Shown here in pieces: positions 32,401 through 41,183 of a DNA stretch of 64,000 bases; the stretch's first letter is position 1, and the number at the start of each line of letters is the position of its first letter. Position numbers and translations under genes: made by a program. Under the pieces are notes generated by a model. That model was not told the origin of the DNA. It ran no database searches and worked only from the letters and a program-made list of their open reading frames with translations. Where the stretch lies: positions 1 to 64,000 of the forward strand of contig JAJJLU010000006.1 of NCBI GenBank assembly GCA_023807065.1, written 5' to 3'. This DNA comes from Isotricha intestinalis. Taxonomy: Eukaryota > Ciliophora > Litostomatea > Vestibuliferida > Isotrichidae.

Positions 32401-34121
32401 TCTTCAAAATTTGAAATATCAAAAAATTCTTCTGATTTAGGTATTGGTTTATGTCCTACACTTTCATATATAAATCTTAATATTGTTATATCATATGTAT
32501 AATTTTGAGATGTTTTTTGAAGTAATTTTATGATTTTTTCATTGTCTTGAAACTCATTTAATGTTTGAGCTAATTTAATAAAATTTTTAGGATTTTTTAT
32601 TTCATAACATATAAAATCTTCTACTTTCTTTAAAAATTGTATATATAAGTTTATTACATCTTCAGTTTCTTTATAATTTTCATATTGTTTGTAAAATTCA
32701 ATATTATTCTTTTTATTTAAATCAAACATTGTCAATAAATCAAAATAAACTGATACATTATTTTGTTTATATTTCATAAACTTTTGATAGAAAAACATAT
32801 AAAAATAAAATTTCTGACTTTCACCTTTATAAATTAAACCATAAATTTCTAAAATATCTAACATAATTTCTTCATGTCCAAAAACTTTAATTTTTTTCTC
32901 ATTTTTTCTTTTCATAATTACATCTAAAATAACATTAAAAAAAACTTCAAATTTTATTTCTTTTACAAAATTAGAATTAATAGCATAACAAATATCACAA
33001 TCTCTATTTTTACAAATTATTTTATGATTCGCAGCCCATTTAGAACACATTATCTCTCTGTCAATTTCATTACTTACCATAAAACCTAATAAAGCAATTA
33101 AATCATTTGTTCTTGCAACTCTATTTAATATTATCTTTGGATATTTTATTGAAAAAAAAGTAGAAACAATTAAAAAGGTTAAAATTAAAAAAAAGAAAAA
33201 TATTAATTTTCTTTCTTCTTTAATTATCATTCGATAAATTATTGAAATTCCAGTAAATGAAATTAAAAAAAAACGAAATATAACAAAATTAGATATCGGG
33301 TAATATAATATTGAACTTGATTTTGAACAAGCTAAAAAAATAAAATAAAGAAAATAAATAATATATATTAATACACCAATAGTTCCAAAAATTAATATTT
33401 TATCTGACATTATACTTTCAATTTGAACTAAATTTTTTTCTATTGCCATTACAAACTTTATAGATGCACTTGCAATTTCAAATAAAACTGAAAAATTTGC
33501 ATCTAAAGGAAAATCTGATATTGTCCCTTTATAATCAATGAAATTTGCAGTTACACAATGTATTCTATAATGATTTATTGTATGAAATAAAACAAATACT
33601 ATTCCAATTAACAAAAGAAATTGAATTACTATTATTGTTGATTTATTCATTATATTATGTTCTGAATTATACATCATTTTAATTAATAATGTTATTAATG
33701 CATCAACGTTAAAAATAAATAAAAGTCGAAAATTAAACATTTCATAAAAATTAATGTATAGTTTTATCAAAGTTACCTTTACTTTTCCTTTAGCTTCTAT
33801 GAAAGATGGTTTTATAATTAATAAAGATACATAAAATAAAATTGTGACTGTTAGACTTATTGTTATTGCAAATCCATTAAATACATATTTATTAGTAGGT
33901 AAATATTCCTTATATAAATAATATATACTTAAATTATACCAAAAATTTTTTGTTTCATCATAATTGTCATAACCTGATACAATTTGAGTTGCTGTAATCA
34001 ATAAATAACAATAAATATTGAGAAAATCTATGAAATTCATTAAACATAAAATCCATTCTACTTTACAAAGATATTTTAAAGATAAATTATTATAAGTTAA
34101 AATTGGTGTTTTATTTATCAT
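29466..34121 (-). CDS. Giant multi-pass membrane protein with PAS-like domain (TmcB-type)
   Basis: A 1551-residue protein. About seven hydrophobic helices occupy residues ~20-330, and about four more are spread over ~945-1551, one of them near the C-terminus. Between the two groups is a large cytosolic part with a cysteine cluster (CSKWAANHKIICKNRDCD, ~355-375) and a PAS-like sensor segment around residues 580-720 (for example SFIVVHYGLISKNFTIIKSS). This order of blocks is characteristic of the large tiny-macrocysts/TmcB-like PAS family that is strongly expanded in ciliates. The family is generally thought to sense environmental signals, but functions are largely unknown. No kinase or cyclase domain was seen. 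The frame is intact over 4.6 kb. Confidence 0.7.
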   Translation of the reverse strand: MINKTPILTYNNLSLKYLCKVEWILCLMNFIDFLNIYCYLLITATQIVSGYDNYDETKNFWYNLSIYYLYKEYLPTNKYVFNGFAITISLTVTILFYVSLLIIKPSFIEAKGKVKVTLIKLYINFYEMFNFRLLFIFNVDALITLLIKMMYNSEHNIMNKSTIIVIQFLLLIGIVFVLFHTINHYRIHCVTANFIDYKGTISDFPLDANFSVLFEIASASIKFVMAIEKNLVQIESIMSDKILIFGTIGVLIYIIYFLYFIFLACSKSSSILYYPISNFVIFRFFLISFTGISIIYRMIIKEERKLIFFFFLILTFLIVSTFFSIKYPKIILNRVARTNDLIALLGFMVSNEIDREIMCSKWAANHKIICKNRDCDICYAINSNFVKEIKFEVFFNVILDVIMKRKNEKKIKVFGHEEIMLDILEIYGLIYKGESQKFYFYMFFYQKFMKYKQNNVSVYFDLLTMFDLNKKNNIEFYKQYENYKETEDVINLYIQFLKKVEDFICYEIKNPKNFIKLAQTLNEFQDNEKIIKLLQKTSQNYTYDITILRFIYESVGHKPIPKSEEFFDISNFEDFLQNHFYHDSFIVVHYGLISKNFTIIKSSHQMRKYLNRSFENLFPPYLRQSAKEKMESFLKDNNFKDPKNYFEFVISDLNEEDIDYIDIFTFKFVMYPSINFGELLISGQFQNSHEDVLIFETINVGKNTKEILISFSKSLSYYFVINPEIIYSLGLIRKTFSFEQIFKKVTASLIPNEITNPKNVTQTIDENRLFFQINFNLFYKLLKKYLEDNKDVYIKEEILNDLKNRKSQISKEKFFLEKKIKIGEKEKSKFTIYVLSKLIKNEKESEQEEENFHIDYGDQINKMLSVGTESVSFSTSSDTQTNKFHIKTINGKTILSKDENRLRRYKMLNIIISIVHVIIVVISLLFLIIQLHLDSNFIEMYEFYGKFHFFKRGIDMEIVRMTSNLCFENMSGKISICYYAVLAGIYQSMFNFDKDELLMSEIVFREFSNSIDNIKNRYTEFKKKAYSLSKKKIKELESISLPVYLIRENDNEAPENYGEIKHELNTPYLVYNYNSFFDSIDLYLNFITQIINRKNLKNISIKFFTLTTEMELKNLNLTNSSLDHKYIYQIVINYPIITKGLSSIKNILSEWFNEHLNSISSTLEGFSVGLVILNISVLVLNCFFIYSFMIGLDKQFKKFCKRLYSSQFMTYFHSKFNHWKNLLLLYDNEPYIEMKKITNEIKEYQKLKEAENKERMNLGSLKKKKEKANFLIYKGYIKQYFFTIFAIYFFFFIIAIILFVLMKKEFYQLKNLIQYYNMSSEIDNYITHNINSLIFMILTNTTQNELCIIQNNYESNTFVIDNFQTILDDLRLVKSIENDNKKIYEKIKDFQNISCVDLPGLEDEIFLSAVLNNEEDNYNSFLIQLCESFDIFSLRKQSLIFKGITFYEQKVLNTITKGDYEEKIQHLDLNDLYGVFTLTLFLVDILRSYQNEIIIPNLLENTLYNHKILLIICLTANLIFELVVMILLFILISRRLINENIKMISLLKFFK

Positions 34122-35236
34122 TTTTTTCCAAAAATTATTTCATTGAAAAATATAAAAATAAATTTAAAAAAGTATTATATAAAAAATATTTAATTTTTCA
34201 TTTAAAATGTGAATTCAATAATTAAAATTGTAAATTTCTTATTAAACTTTCATTATTTGAATTAATAAAAGATTTGATATTATGTTTTTAAAAATTATAA
34301 TCTTTAATATTATTTTTTTAAATCTTCTCTTCAATATTATCTTCTAAATTTCCCTCATCATTACTATTCTTATTGTTTCTTTTTTTCTAAAAATTTTAGT
34401 TTTATTAAATCATTATTTCTACTTCTTTTTCTGGCTATGTTTGATGAATTTTATTTTCTTCATCAATAATTGGTTTTGGAATATTATGATTGAAAAAATA
34501 TCATTTATTTCTCTCATTTTTAAAAGGAAATATTATTCCAATACTATAAATTAATATTGCTATTCTCACATTATTTTTTAATTAAAAAAGTCACAAATAA
34601 ATATTTTTAAGTTTTTCTCAAGAATTAAAAATATTATCTTGATTAAAAATTCATCAAAGTAATATAATAGGAGATTTCTTATCTCTTTTTAAAAATATCC
34701 TACTTATTCCAAATCTATTTTCTCTTTTTAAATTCAATAAAAAAAATTGATTTTATTATATCATTATATGCAATGAATTTTTTATTTCCCTAAATAATAT
34801 TTAAATTTAAGAAAAAATTTCTAATTTCAAAAATAAAATATTTAAATTTTTTTATAAATAATAACAAAAAATATCAATCAATAATTAAATTAATAATATT
34901 ATTATAAAAGTTTAGAACAAATTTAAAAAATTTATTTCTATTATTTATTTATTGATTCTTATTTTTCTCATTAAAACTTTTAATGTTTTAAAAGAAAAAA
35001 TTTTATATATATAAAATAATGATTAAAAATGAATACTCTAGTTTCACTCTAAATTTTCAAAGAATATTACATACAACTTTTACCTTTATATAAAAATACT
35101 AATATCATATATCATAACTTTTAATATTTTAACTTATTTACCATCTCTATACAATAAAATTTAAATTAATATTCACAATATCAAATACATAATAAAGCTT
35201 AACTTTCTGACAAATCAATTAATCAAAAATTTAAAT
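34122..35236. other. 1.1-kb gap with a minus-strand coding relic
   Basis: Between the PAS-type gene and the cyclin gene. Bases ~34300-34760 on the minus strand give successive protein-like fragments: RFGISRIFLKRDKKSPII, RIAILIYSIGIIFPFKNE, YFFNHNIPKPIIDEENK. They are separated by TGA, TAA and TAG codons in the same frame. This resembles a decayed gene; no family is recognised. Bases 34800-35236 are AT-rich with no detectable structure. Confidence 0.4.
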
Positions 35237-36007
35237 TTATAATGAACGAATTGTTATCATATTATAAAAGTTATTAGTTCTTATTTGTTTTTCTTTTTTA
35301 CTGTAATTAATTATATCATAAATTTTTCTTAAAATATTATTATTTATTCCATTATTATAACAACATTGAATTAAAGAATAATATGCAATATCACTTTGTA
35401 ATATTGTGATATACATATCATTAATTAATAAATTTTTTAAATATAATTCAAATGAATTCCATATATTAATTAAGATATTTTCACTTAATAAGAATGTTTT
35501 CTTAAGTAATTCAAAATAAATTTTTCCAAATTCAATTGGTGTAGAATATAATGTTTTAAAGTTTAATGTTTTTAATATTTCAATTTCCATTTTTGTTAAA
35601 TCTTTATATGTGTATTTTTTATTTTCTGGTGTATTTAAAACTTTATCAGTTAAAAATTTAATATAATTAAAATTATTTTCTTCAATTTTTGTTCCTAGTG
35701 ATAAAGATGCAATTGCAATTAATTGAATATTATTTTCATTAAATTTTTCAATTTTAACTTTTCCAATATATTGATCAAATATAATCACACTTCTAAATAA
35801 GGTTTGAATTGAAAAATTTAAATTTTCACAGAGGAATATAAACCAATTAATAATTTGAGGACGCATTTCTCTCAAAGAAATTTTATAATCTATTGGTTGA
35901 ATTATCAAAGGTTCATTCTTTTTATAATTTAAATAATTTTCCCTGAGTTCGTCAATCAATTTTTTTTCTTCTAAATGTTTATTTATAAAATTTTTTAAAT
36001 ATGACAT
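35237..36007 (-). CDS. Cyclin-box protein
   Basis: A 256-residue protein, counting from the ATG at 36007 (MSYLKNF...); the frame remains open upstream to 36043 but has no ATG there. The cyclin box is recognisable: REMRPQIINWFIFLCENLNFS, then TLFRSVIIFDQYI, LIAIASLSLGTKIEE (the alanine/Lys/Glu helix of cyclins), YTYKDLTKMEIEILKTLNF and STPIEFGKIYF. The conserved Lys and Glu pair that contacts the CDK corresponds to K and E in GTKIEE. The order fits A/B/D-type cyclin N-boxes. The short C-terminal part is helical and may be a second box. It would bind and activate a CDK. The subclass cannot be assigned here. Confidence 0.85.
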   Translation of the reverse strand: MSYLKNFINKHLEEKKLIDELRENYLNYKKNEPLIIQPIDYKISLREMRPQIINWFIFLCENLNFSIQTLFRSVIIFDQYIGKVKIEKFNENNIQLIAIASLSLGTKIEENNFNYIKFLTDKVLNTPENKKYTYKDLTKMEIEILKTLNFKTLYSTPIEFGKIYFELLKKTFLLSENILINIWNSFELYLKNLLINDMYITILQSDIAYYSLIQCCYNNGINNNILRKIYDIINYSKKEKQIRTNNFYNMITIRSL

Positions 36008-36807
36008 TTTTTCTTTTCTTACAAAAAAATAAGATTTATTCAATACATAAATAAATATATTTTAACAGGAATATTTAAAATTTTAGAAATCTATTTTTTT
36101 TATATTATTTTTTTAAAACTATTAAAAAAAAAAGGAAATCTATAGGTACAAAATTATATTTATATATACTGAAATTTTTAATAATAAAAGAATGATAATA
36201 TTAGGAGTTAAAAAAGAACTATGAATTGTATTTGATTAATGTAATGAAGTTAAAAAAAATGGGTTTTATCAATTTTTGAGTTTTACCAATCTTTAATCAA
36301 AATTTTTGATAATTGATTTTAAACAAAAATAAAATAAGGAAAAAAATAGAAATAATTATATTATAGATTATATTTAATAAATATTATTTAATGATAAATC
36401 GATTTGTTGATTAAATTTTATTATAAATATTATAGAAATTATTTAATAATTGTTAATATATATTAATTTATTTATAATGTTATATATTATAAAATATAAA
36501 TTTCAAATTATCTTTATATTCATTATTAATCAACATAATCATAGGATAAAAAAATATATGTCATTAATTATTAATAATGATTCTTGACAAATAACATATT
36601 ATTATATCATTTTTATAAAATATTTTGTTATCAATTAATTATTATATTTATTATATTATATAATAAAACATCAATAATATAATAAAATAGAAATTGAAAA
36701 AAATAATATAAAATTAGAATACCCTTTAAATATTAATAAGATTTTATTAAAAATAGAATATATACCTAATTTCAATACTATCTTAAAATTTTACTCTTAA
36801 TTACTTC
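36008..36807. other. 0.8-kb AT-rich intergenic region, no feature seen
   Basis: Extremely AT-rich, with many short TTAATAAT-type self-complementary patches that could fold but show no consistent stem-loop. A weak plus-strand reading near 36192-36330 resembles broken protein sequence (for example MIILGVKKEL then a stop), too short to call. No tRNA-like box, repeat or open frame was found. Confidence 0.4.
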
Positions 36808-37110
36808 TTAACTGAACAATAATTCATCATCAAAATTTTCATTCGATAAATCTATATAATGCTTATTAAGATTCAGATACCATTCTGGAATTAAAGGATA
36901 TAGATAATTAATTCTATAATAAATTTTCGGTTTATCATTTAAAAAATCAGGAATTTGAAAATCAAATTTAATTTCGTTTGTTTCATTTGTAGAATAATTT
37001 GTTTCATCAGTAGAATCATATTTAATATTATAACTTCCTTTTCTGAATAAACAATCTTTTTTACATGATTTATATTTCTCTAATTGTAATTGATTAGACC
37101 CTTTTTTCAT
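36808..37110 (-). CDS. Small hypothetical protein, 100 residues
   Basis: An ATG-initiated frame of 100 codons ending in TAA. The N-terminus is basic with two cysteines (KSCKKDCLFRKGSYN); the middle has a small near-repeat (STDETNYSTNETNEIK); the end reads PLIPEWYLNLNKHYIDLSNE and then acidic. The composition is like neighbouring real proteins and unlike shadow frames (it has Trp, Pro and Cys). It is divergent from the methyltransferase gene, 295 bp away. I do not recognise it. Confidence 0.6.
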   Translation of the reverse strand: MKKGSNQLQLEKYKSCKKDCLFRKGSYNIKYDSTDETNYSTNETNEIKFDFQIPDFLNDKPKIYYRINYLYPLIPEWYLNLNKHYIDLSNENFDDELLFS

Positions 37111-37405
37111 TTTATATATATTAAATTATTTTTTTAAATTTTTTAATCTTAAAATTTATTTTTAAATTTTTTTATGCATTGATAAATTGTAGATTAAAAA
37201 TAAAATTATTATGTATTTATATAAATAATCAATTAAAAAAGTTTTTTATATATTTATATTTTAATAAAAAAACAATTCTTTTTTGTATAATTATAAATAT
37301 AATATAAAAAAGATAATAAATATAATAAAATTAAAAAATTAAAATATATAATAAACTCCAAAAAAAAAAAAAAATTTGAAAAATGAAACTAATTTAATTA
37401 AAAAA

Positions 37406-38210
37406 ATGCAAACCGATTATACAAATTTACCATCTGATAAATATTTTGAACCAATATCACCAGAAGAAGATTATCCAATATCAATAGATGAAGACACATC
37501 AAGTAATTATCAAAGAATAGAAACTATATTTAACACTTTTTACCCTAAAAATAGTTTACAAATAGCAAAAGAAAAATCAAAAGAAGAAAGAGATAATAGA
37601 AGAATAAATGACACATCATTTGCTTATGGTGAAATAGTAAAATAATTTTTATTTAACATAAATTAAAATAAAAAAATAGACTTTTAGATCAATTGCATAT
37701 ATATATCAATTTATAATAAATGAATATGGAAGTACAATTCGTGATGGAAATTTCTATGATTTAGGTTCTGGAATTGGAAAAGGAGTTTTAGCTTTTTCTT
37801 TATTAAGACCTTTTAAAAATTGTATTGGAATTGAATTTTTAGAAAGTTTAACTAAAATATCTCAAAATATAAAACAAACATATGATAATCAAGTTGATTC
37901 TTTAATTAAACAAAATCAAGATATTTTCGCTGATTTACAAGAACCTAATGTTATTCAATTTATTAATGGTGATTTTTTAAAAGAAAAATGGAATGAAACT
38001 TCTATTATATTAATTACTTCTACTTGCTTTAATAATGATTTAATGGATAAAATTGGGAAAAAAGCTAATAAAGAATGCCAAAGTGGTACTATAATTATTT
38101 CTTTTACTAAAAGAGTTGGAAGCTTAAATAAAGATTGGGAATTAAAAGATGGTTTTAGAAGAATTATGTCTTGGGGAATTGCTTCTATTTATATTCATAG
38201 GAGGAAATAA
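37406..38210 (+). CDS. DOT1-like SAM-dependent methyltransferase, two exons
   Basis: Join exon 1 (37406-37636, 77 codons) to exon 2 (37680-38210, 176 codons plus TAA) across a 43-nt GT-AG intron, which falls between codons and gives 253 residues. The start chosen is the first in-frame ATG (MQTDYTN). Exon 2 carries the SAM-binding motif DLGSGIGKG (residues 104-112), then CIGIEFLESL, and FINGDFLKEKWNETSIIL, which match motifs I to III of DOT1-type enzymes. The joint reads YGEI-TFRSIAYIYQFI without a break. DOT1 enzymes methylate histone H3 Lys79, but here the VNNFAF-like active-site segment is ITSTCFNN, so the substrate may differ. Reading without splicing gives only an 80-residue fragment. Confidence 0.85.
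37637..37679 (+). other. 43-nt spliceosomal intron
   Basis: It begins GTAAAAT and ends AAATAG, is all A/T except at the splice sites and one C in TTAACAT, a possible branch point ~22 nt before the 3' end. It contains in-frame stops. Removing it joins two protein parts that are colinear with DOT1-like methyltransferases. Confidence 0.85.
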
Positions 38211-38323
38211 ATAATTTTTTTTATAGTAAATAAGTTATTTTTTTTATTAAAAAAGAAAAAAGTTGAATTTTATATATTTTTTATGAGTTTAATTATTTTT
38301 TTTTATATTAATATTAAATAAAA

Positions 38324-38461
38324 ATGATTGGTAATAATTCTAATCAAACTAGTAGTACACCACCTTTAACTGGAGAAGAAATATCTATTATTTTACTTTA
38401 TTATATTACTGCTTTTCTTATAATAATTATTAGTTTAATATTTATAAATATGAGAATATAA
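38324..38461 (+). CDS. 45-residue single-pass membrane microprotein
   Basis: An ATG-initiated frame of 45 codons and a TAA. Residues 1-19 are polar and Ser/Thr/Asn-rich with a TPPLTGEE segment. Residues ~20-42 form one strongly hydrophobic helix (IIIISLIFINM near its end), and the protein closes with basic MRI. The frame contrasts with the stop-rich, non-coding sequence around it. The layout is like small subunits of membrane complexes, but no specific family is recognised. It follows the methyltransferase gene by 113 bp on the same strand. Confidence 0.6.
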   Translation: MIGNNSNQTSSTPPLTGEEISIILLYYITAFLIIIISLIFINMRI

Positions 38462-38649
38462 TATTAAAATATTTTTTTAATTTCTTTATATCTTTTTTTA
38501 TTGATTAGATATTTTTTTAAATTTAATTTATATCTGATATAAATTTTAAGACATTTTTAAAATTTCTAAGTTCAAATTTAAATACTTAAATTTAAGTTTT
38601 TATTTAAATTAGATTTTTTTTAATTTAGTTTTTCTATTAATTTTTTTGT

Positions 38650-40107
38650 TTAATTAGCTAAATTCTTTTTAAGAGAAAAAAACATTTCTTCATTCGTAGA
38701 AAGTTTTCTATAATTATTATTTCCAATATTAAAATTATTAAAAGGATTCATATTATTATAACCAAGATTATTAAAAAAATTATTATTGTTATTTTCAAAA
38801 TTATTGAAATTTTGATAATTATTTAAAGTATTACTATGATGAAAACCATATTTCTTATTGAATCCACTATGATTACTATTCAAACTATTATAACTTCCAT
38901 TATTACTATTATTATTAAAATTATTATTGTTATTATTATTAAAACCACTATAAGTATATTTTAAATTATTATTAGAATTAACAGTTTCAATATTATCAAT
39001 ATGATTAGAAGAAGAAACACCAGTTAAATTAACACTATTATTAAGATTATTAAGATTATTATAACTATCATTAGAATTGGAGCCTCCATTTTGATAAAAA
39101 TCAATTAAATTATAATAATTACCATCTTTCCCTTGAACTTGAGGAAATCTTTCATCAGAAGATAAATAATTATCAACAAATAATTGACAATAATATCTTC
39201 CAGAAGGAAAATCAGAATAATTAATATGAACAACATGTATTTTCCTTATTGGACATATTTTATAATTATAAGTATTTGAAATTTTCATTTTTTTATCTAA
39301 GAATACTTTTATTCTAACATATTTAGCATAGAAAGGATAAATTAAAGTATATTTAGTTTTTTCATCATGTATAATTTTTAAAATGTCTTCTCTAAATTTA
39401 GTATTTCTCCAAACATTTTGAATTAAAATACAACTTTTTTCTCTTTGATTCAAAAATTCATTTATTAACATATTATTTCTTACATTAACTCTTGTTTCAT
39501 AAGTATAAAATAGATTTTTTATTATATCTGATTTTTCTTCTCTATAATTTAATATTTTTTGAATTAAATGATTAACTTTAAAGTCTCTTCTAAATTTAAA
39601 TTTTTTAAATTCTCTTTGAATTTTAATAATATATTGAAGACATTTTTCAATAATTATACTATCAATTATTCTAATAACTGAAATTCTTTTTAAAAAGGAA
39701 CGAATATGTTTTTGAATTAAAATAACTTGTTCATTAAAGCCTTTATTTCTTGAATTAATTTCATACTTTTGAAATCTTTGTAATCCTTTACTTAATTGTA
39801 AATTAAATTGTATAATTTCATCTTTGTAAATTTGTTGATTTGAATTTTGAAATTTTTTTAAATTTCTAACAGCATTTGTCATTGAAGCATAATTTTGATT
39901 TGATTGAAAAAGTAATTTTCTTTCTTTTTCATTTATTTTTGGACGATAAGGAGTAAAATAACATAAATATTGATATAAAGGATTATTTGGATGTATCATA
40001 TTTAAAGTTTTATAAGAAGAAATTAAAGACATTAAATAAGAAAAATTCATATGAATCATTTTTTGAAATGCTAAATGTTGAAAACTGTTTTCATCAAATT
40101 GTTCCAT
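38650..40107 (-). CDS. IQ-motif protein with Asn-rich tail
   Basis: A 485-residue protein. Residues ~125-230 contain several IQ-like calmodulin-binding helices, for example VILIQKHIRSFLKR, YIIKIQREFKKFKFRR and ILIQNVWRNTKFR. Then a compact domain reads FYAKYVRIKVFLDKKMK, VVHINYSDFPSGRYYCQLFVD and a following VQGKDGNYYNLIDF, which is beta-rich. The last ~130 residues are Asn-rich low complexity. It would bind calmodulin or calmodulin-like proteins such as the EF-hand protein at 47 kb, which is inference. The family of the beta-rich domain is unknown to me. Confidence 0.75.
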   Translation of the reverse strand: MEQFDENSFQHLAFQKMIHMNFSYLMSLISSYKTLNMIHPNNPLYQYLCYFTPYRPKINEKERKLLFQSNQNYASMTNAVRNLKKFQNSNQQIYKDEIIQFNLQLSKGLQRFQKYEINSRNKGFNEQVILIQKHIRSFLKRISVIRIIDSIIIEKCLQYIIKIQREFKKFKFRRDFKVNHLIQKILNYREEKSDIIKNLFYTYETRVNVRNNMLINEFLNQREKSCILIQNVWRNTKFREDILKIIHDEKTKYTLIYPFYAKYVRIKVFLDKKMKISNTYNYKICPIRKIHVVHINYSDFPSGRYYCQLFVDNYLSSDERFPQVQGKDGNYYNLIDFYQNGGSNSNDSYNNLNNLNNSVNLTGVSSSNHIDNIETVNSNNNLKYTYSGFNNNNNNNFNNNSNNGSYNSLNSNHSGFNKKYGFHHSNTLNNYQNFNNFENNNNNFFNNLGYNNMNPFNNFNIGNNNYRKLSTNEEMFFSLKKNLAN

Positions 40108-40265
40108 TTTTTTTATAAATTATTAAAAAAACAATCAATTTAAATTTAGTTTTTATTATTTAATAAATAAAATTTTAAATTTGCTTTTTAATACATAAAA
40201 ACTATTTTTTAATAAATAATAAGTGAAAGAACAAAAAAAATAATAATAAACTTATTTATATTTTC

Positions 40266-41051
40266 CTATAATTTGATAATATTATATTTAGTTTTTCTAA
40301 TTTCTGGGAATTTATATTCTTGTTTTTTTTTCCAAATTCTAAAATCATTATTAAATGTCCTAATATTATAATAATAAGATTTTATTAATCTTGAACTTGA
40401 ATGTTCGACTTCATTTGTTAAAAATTCGATTTTATTATTAAAAAAATTCATTGTTTTTTTCATACTTAAAGATGTACTTTTCTGTAATGTTGAATTTAAA
40501 TCTGAAATTGTTTTATTTATTGATGATTCACTTATTGAATTTTTCCTTTTTAAATCAGTTTTCTTTTTCTCTTCACTTAAATAAAATTTCCTTTTAAATA
40601 ATATTTTTGAAGGATTCAAATCTTGTGATATAATATATTTCTTATTTCTTTTCTTTGGATATATAATTTTTCCACTTCTTTCAAATTCTCTTAAAGTTAA
40701 TAAAAAATTATTTCTATTTTCTTTATTTTTTTTCCTTAAAGATATTTTTGAAAAAGTATTATCTATTGTTTTATCTTTTTCTTTTTTTGATTTTAAACTT
40801 AATTGTGCTTTTTTAAATATTTGAATATCATTTCCTATTTCTTCTTTTATAATATCTCTATCAGGTAATTTTAATAAACTTTGATTTCTAAAAACATTTA
40901 ATAAAGATGAAATATTTGAAAATTCTATTTTTTTTGGTTCTTTATTTTTATATTTAAAATATAATTTTTGAAAATCAATTGTTGATTTTTGTAAGTTAAA
41001 AAACCGAGATTTACTTAAATCTAATGAGCTTACTTTAATTTTTCTTTTCAT
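40266..41051 (-). CDS. Basic hypothetical protein, 261 residues
   Basis: A complete ATG-to-TAA frame coding a Lys/Ser/Asn-rich basic protein. It lacks membrane helices and signal peptide. Segments such as LREFERSGKIIYPKKRNKKY and FNNDFRIWKKKQEYKFPEIR look structured or conserved, but no domain is recognised. The C-terminus is basic. It lies between the IQ protein and the sestrin on the same strand, separated by 158 and 132 bp. Confidence 0.6.
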   Translation of the reverse strand: MKRKIKVSSLDLSKSRFFNLQKSTIDFQKLYFKYKNKEPKKIEFSNISSLLNVFRNQSLLKLPDRDIIKEEIGNDIQIFKKAQLSLKSKKEKDKTIDNTFSKISLRKKNKENRNNFLLTLREFERSGKIIYPKKRNKKYIISQDLNPSKILFKRKFYLSEEKKKTDLKRKNSISESSINKTISDLNSTLQKSTSLSMKKTMNFFNNKIEFLTNEVEHSSSRLIKSYYYNIRTFNNDFRIWKKKQEYKFPEIRKTKYNIIKL

Positions 41052-41183
41052 AATGAAAAGAATATTTATATTTATCTTAATAAAAATTAATTTATAAAAT
41101 TAAATAATCTATTTTATTCTTTTTATAAACTCTAATTTTACTTTTAAATATTAAACTCATTTAAATACATTTAAAAAAAATTG

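Noticed and set aside
36008..36807. Possible tRNA or structured RNA in the AT-rich gap
   Set aside because: No GGTTCGA-type B-box or plausible cloverleaf; the self-complementary patches are what such AT-rich DNA gives by chance.
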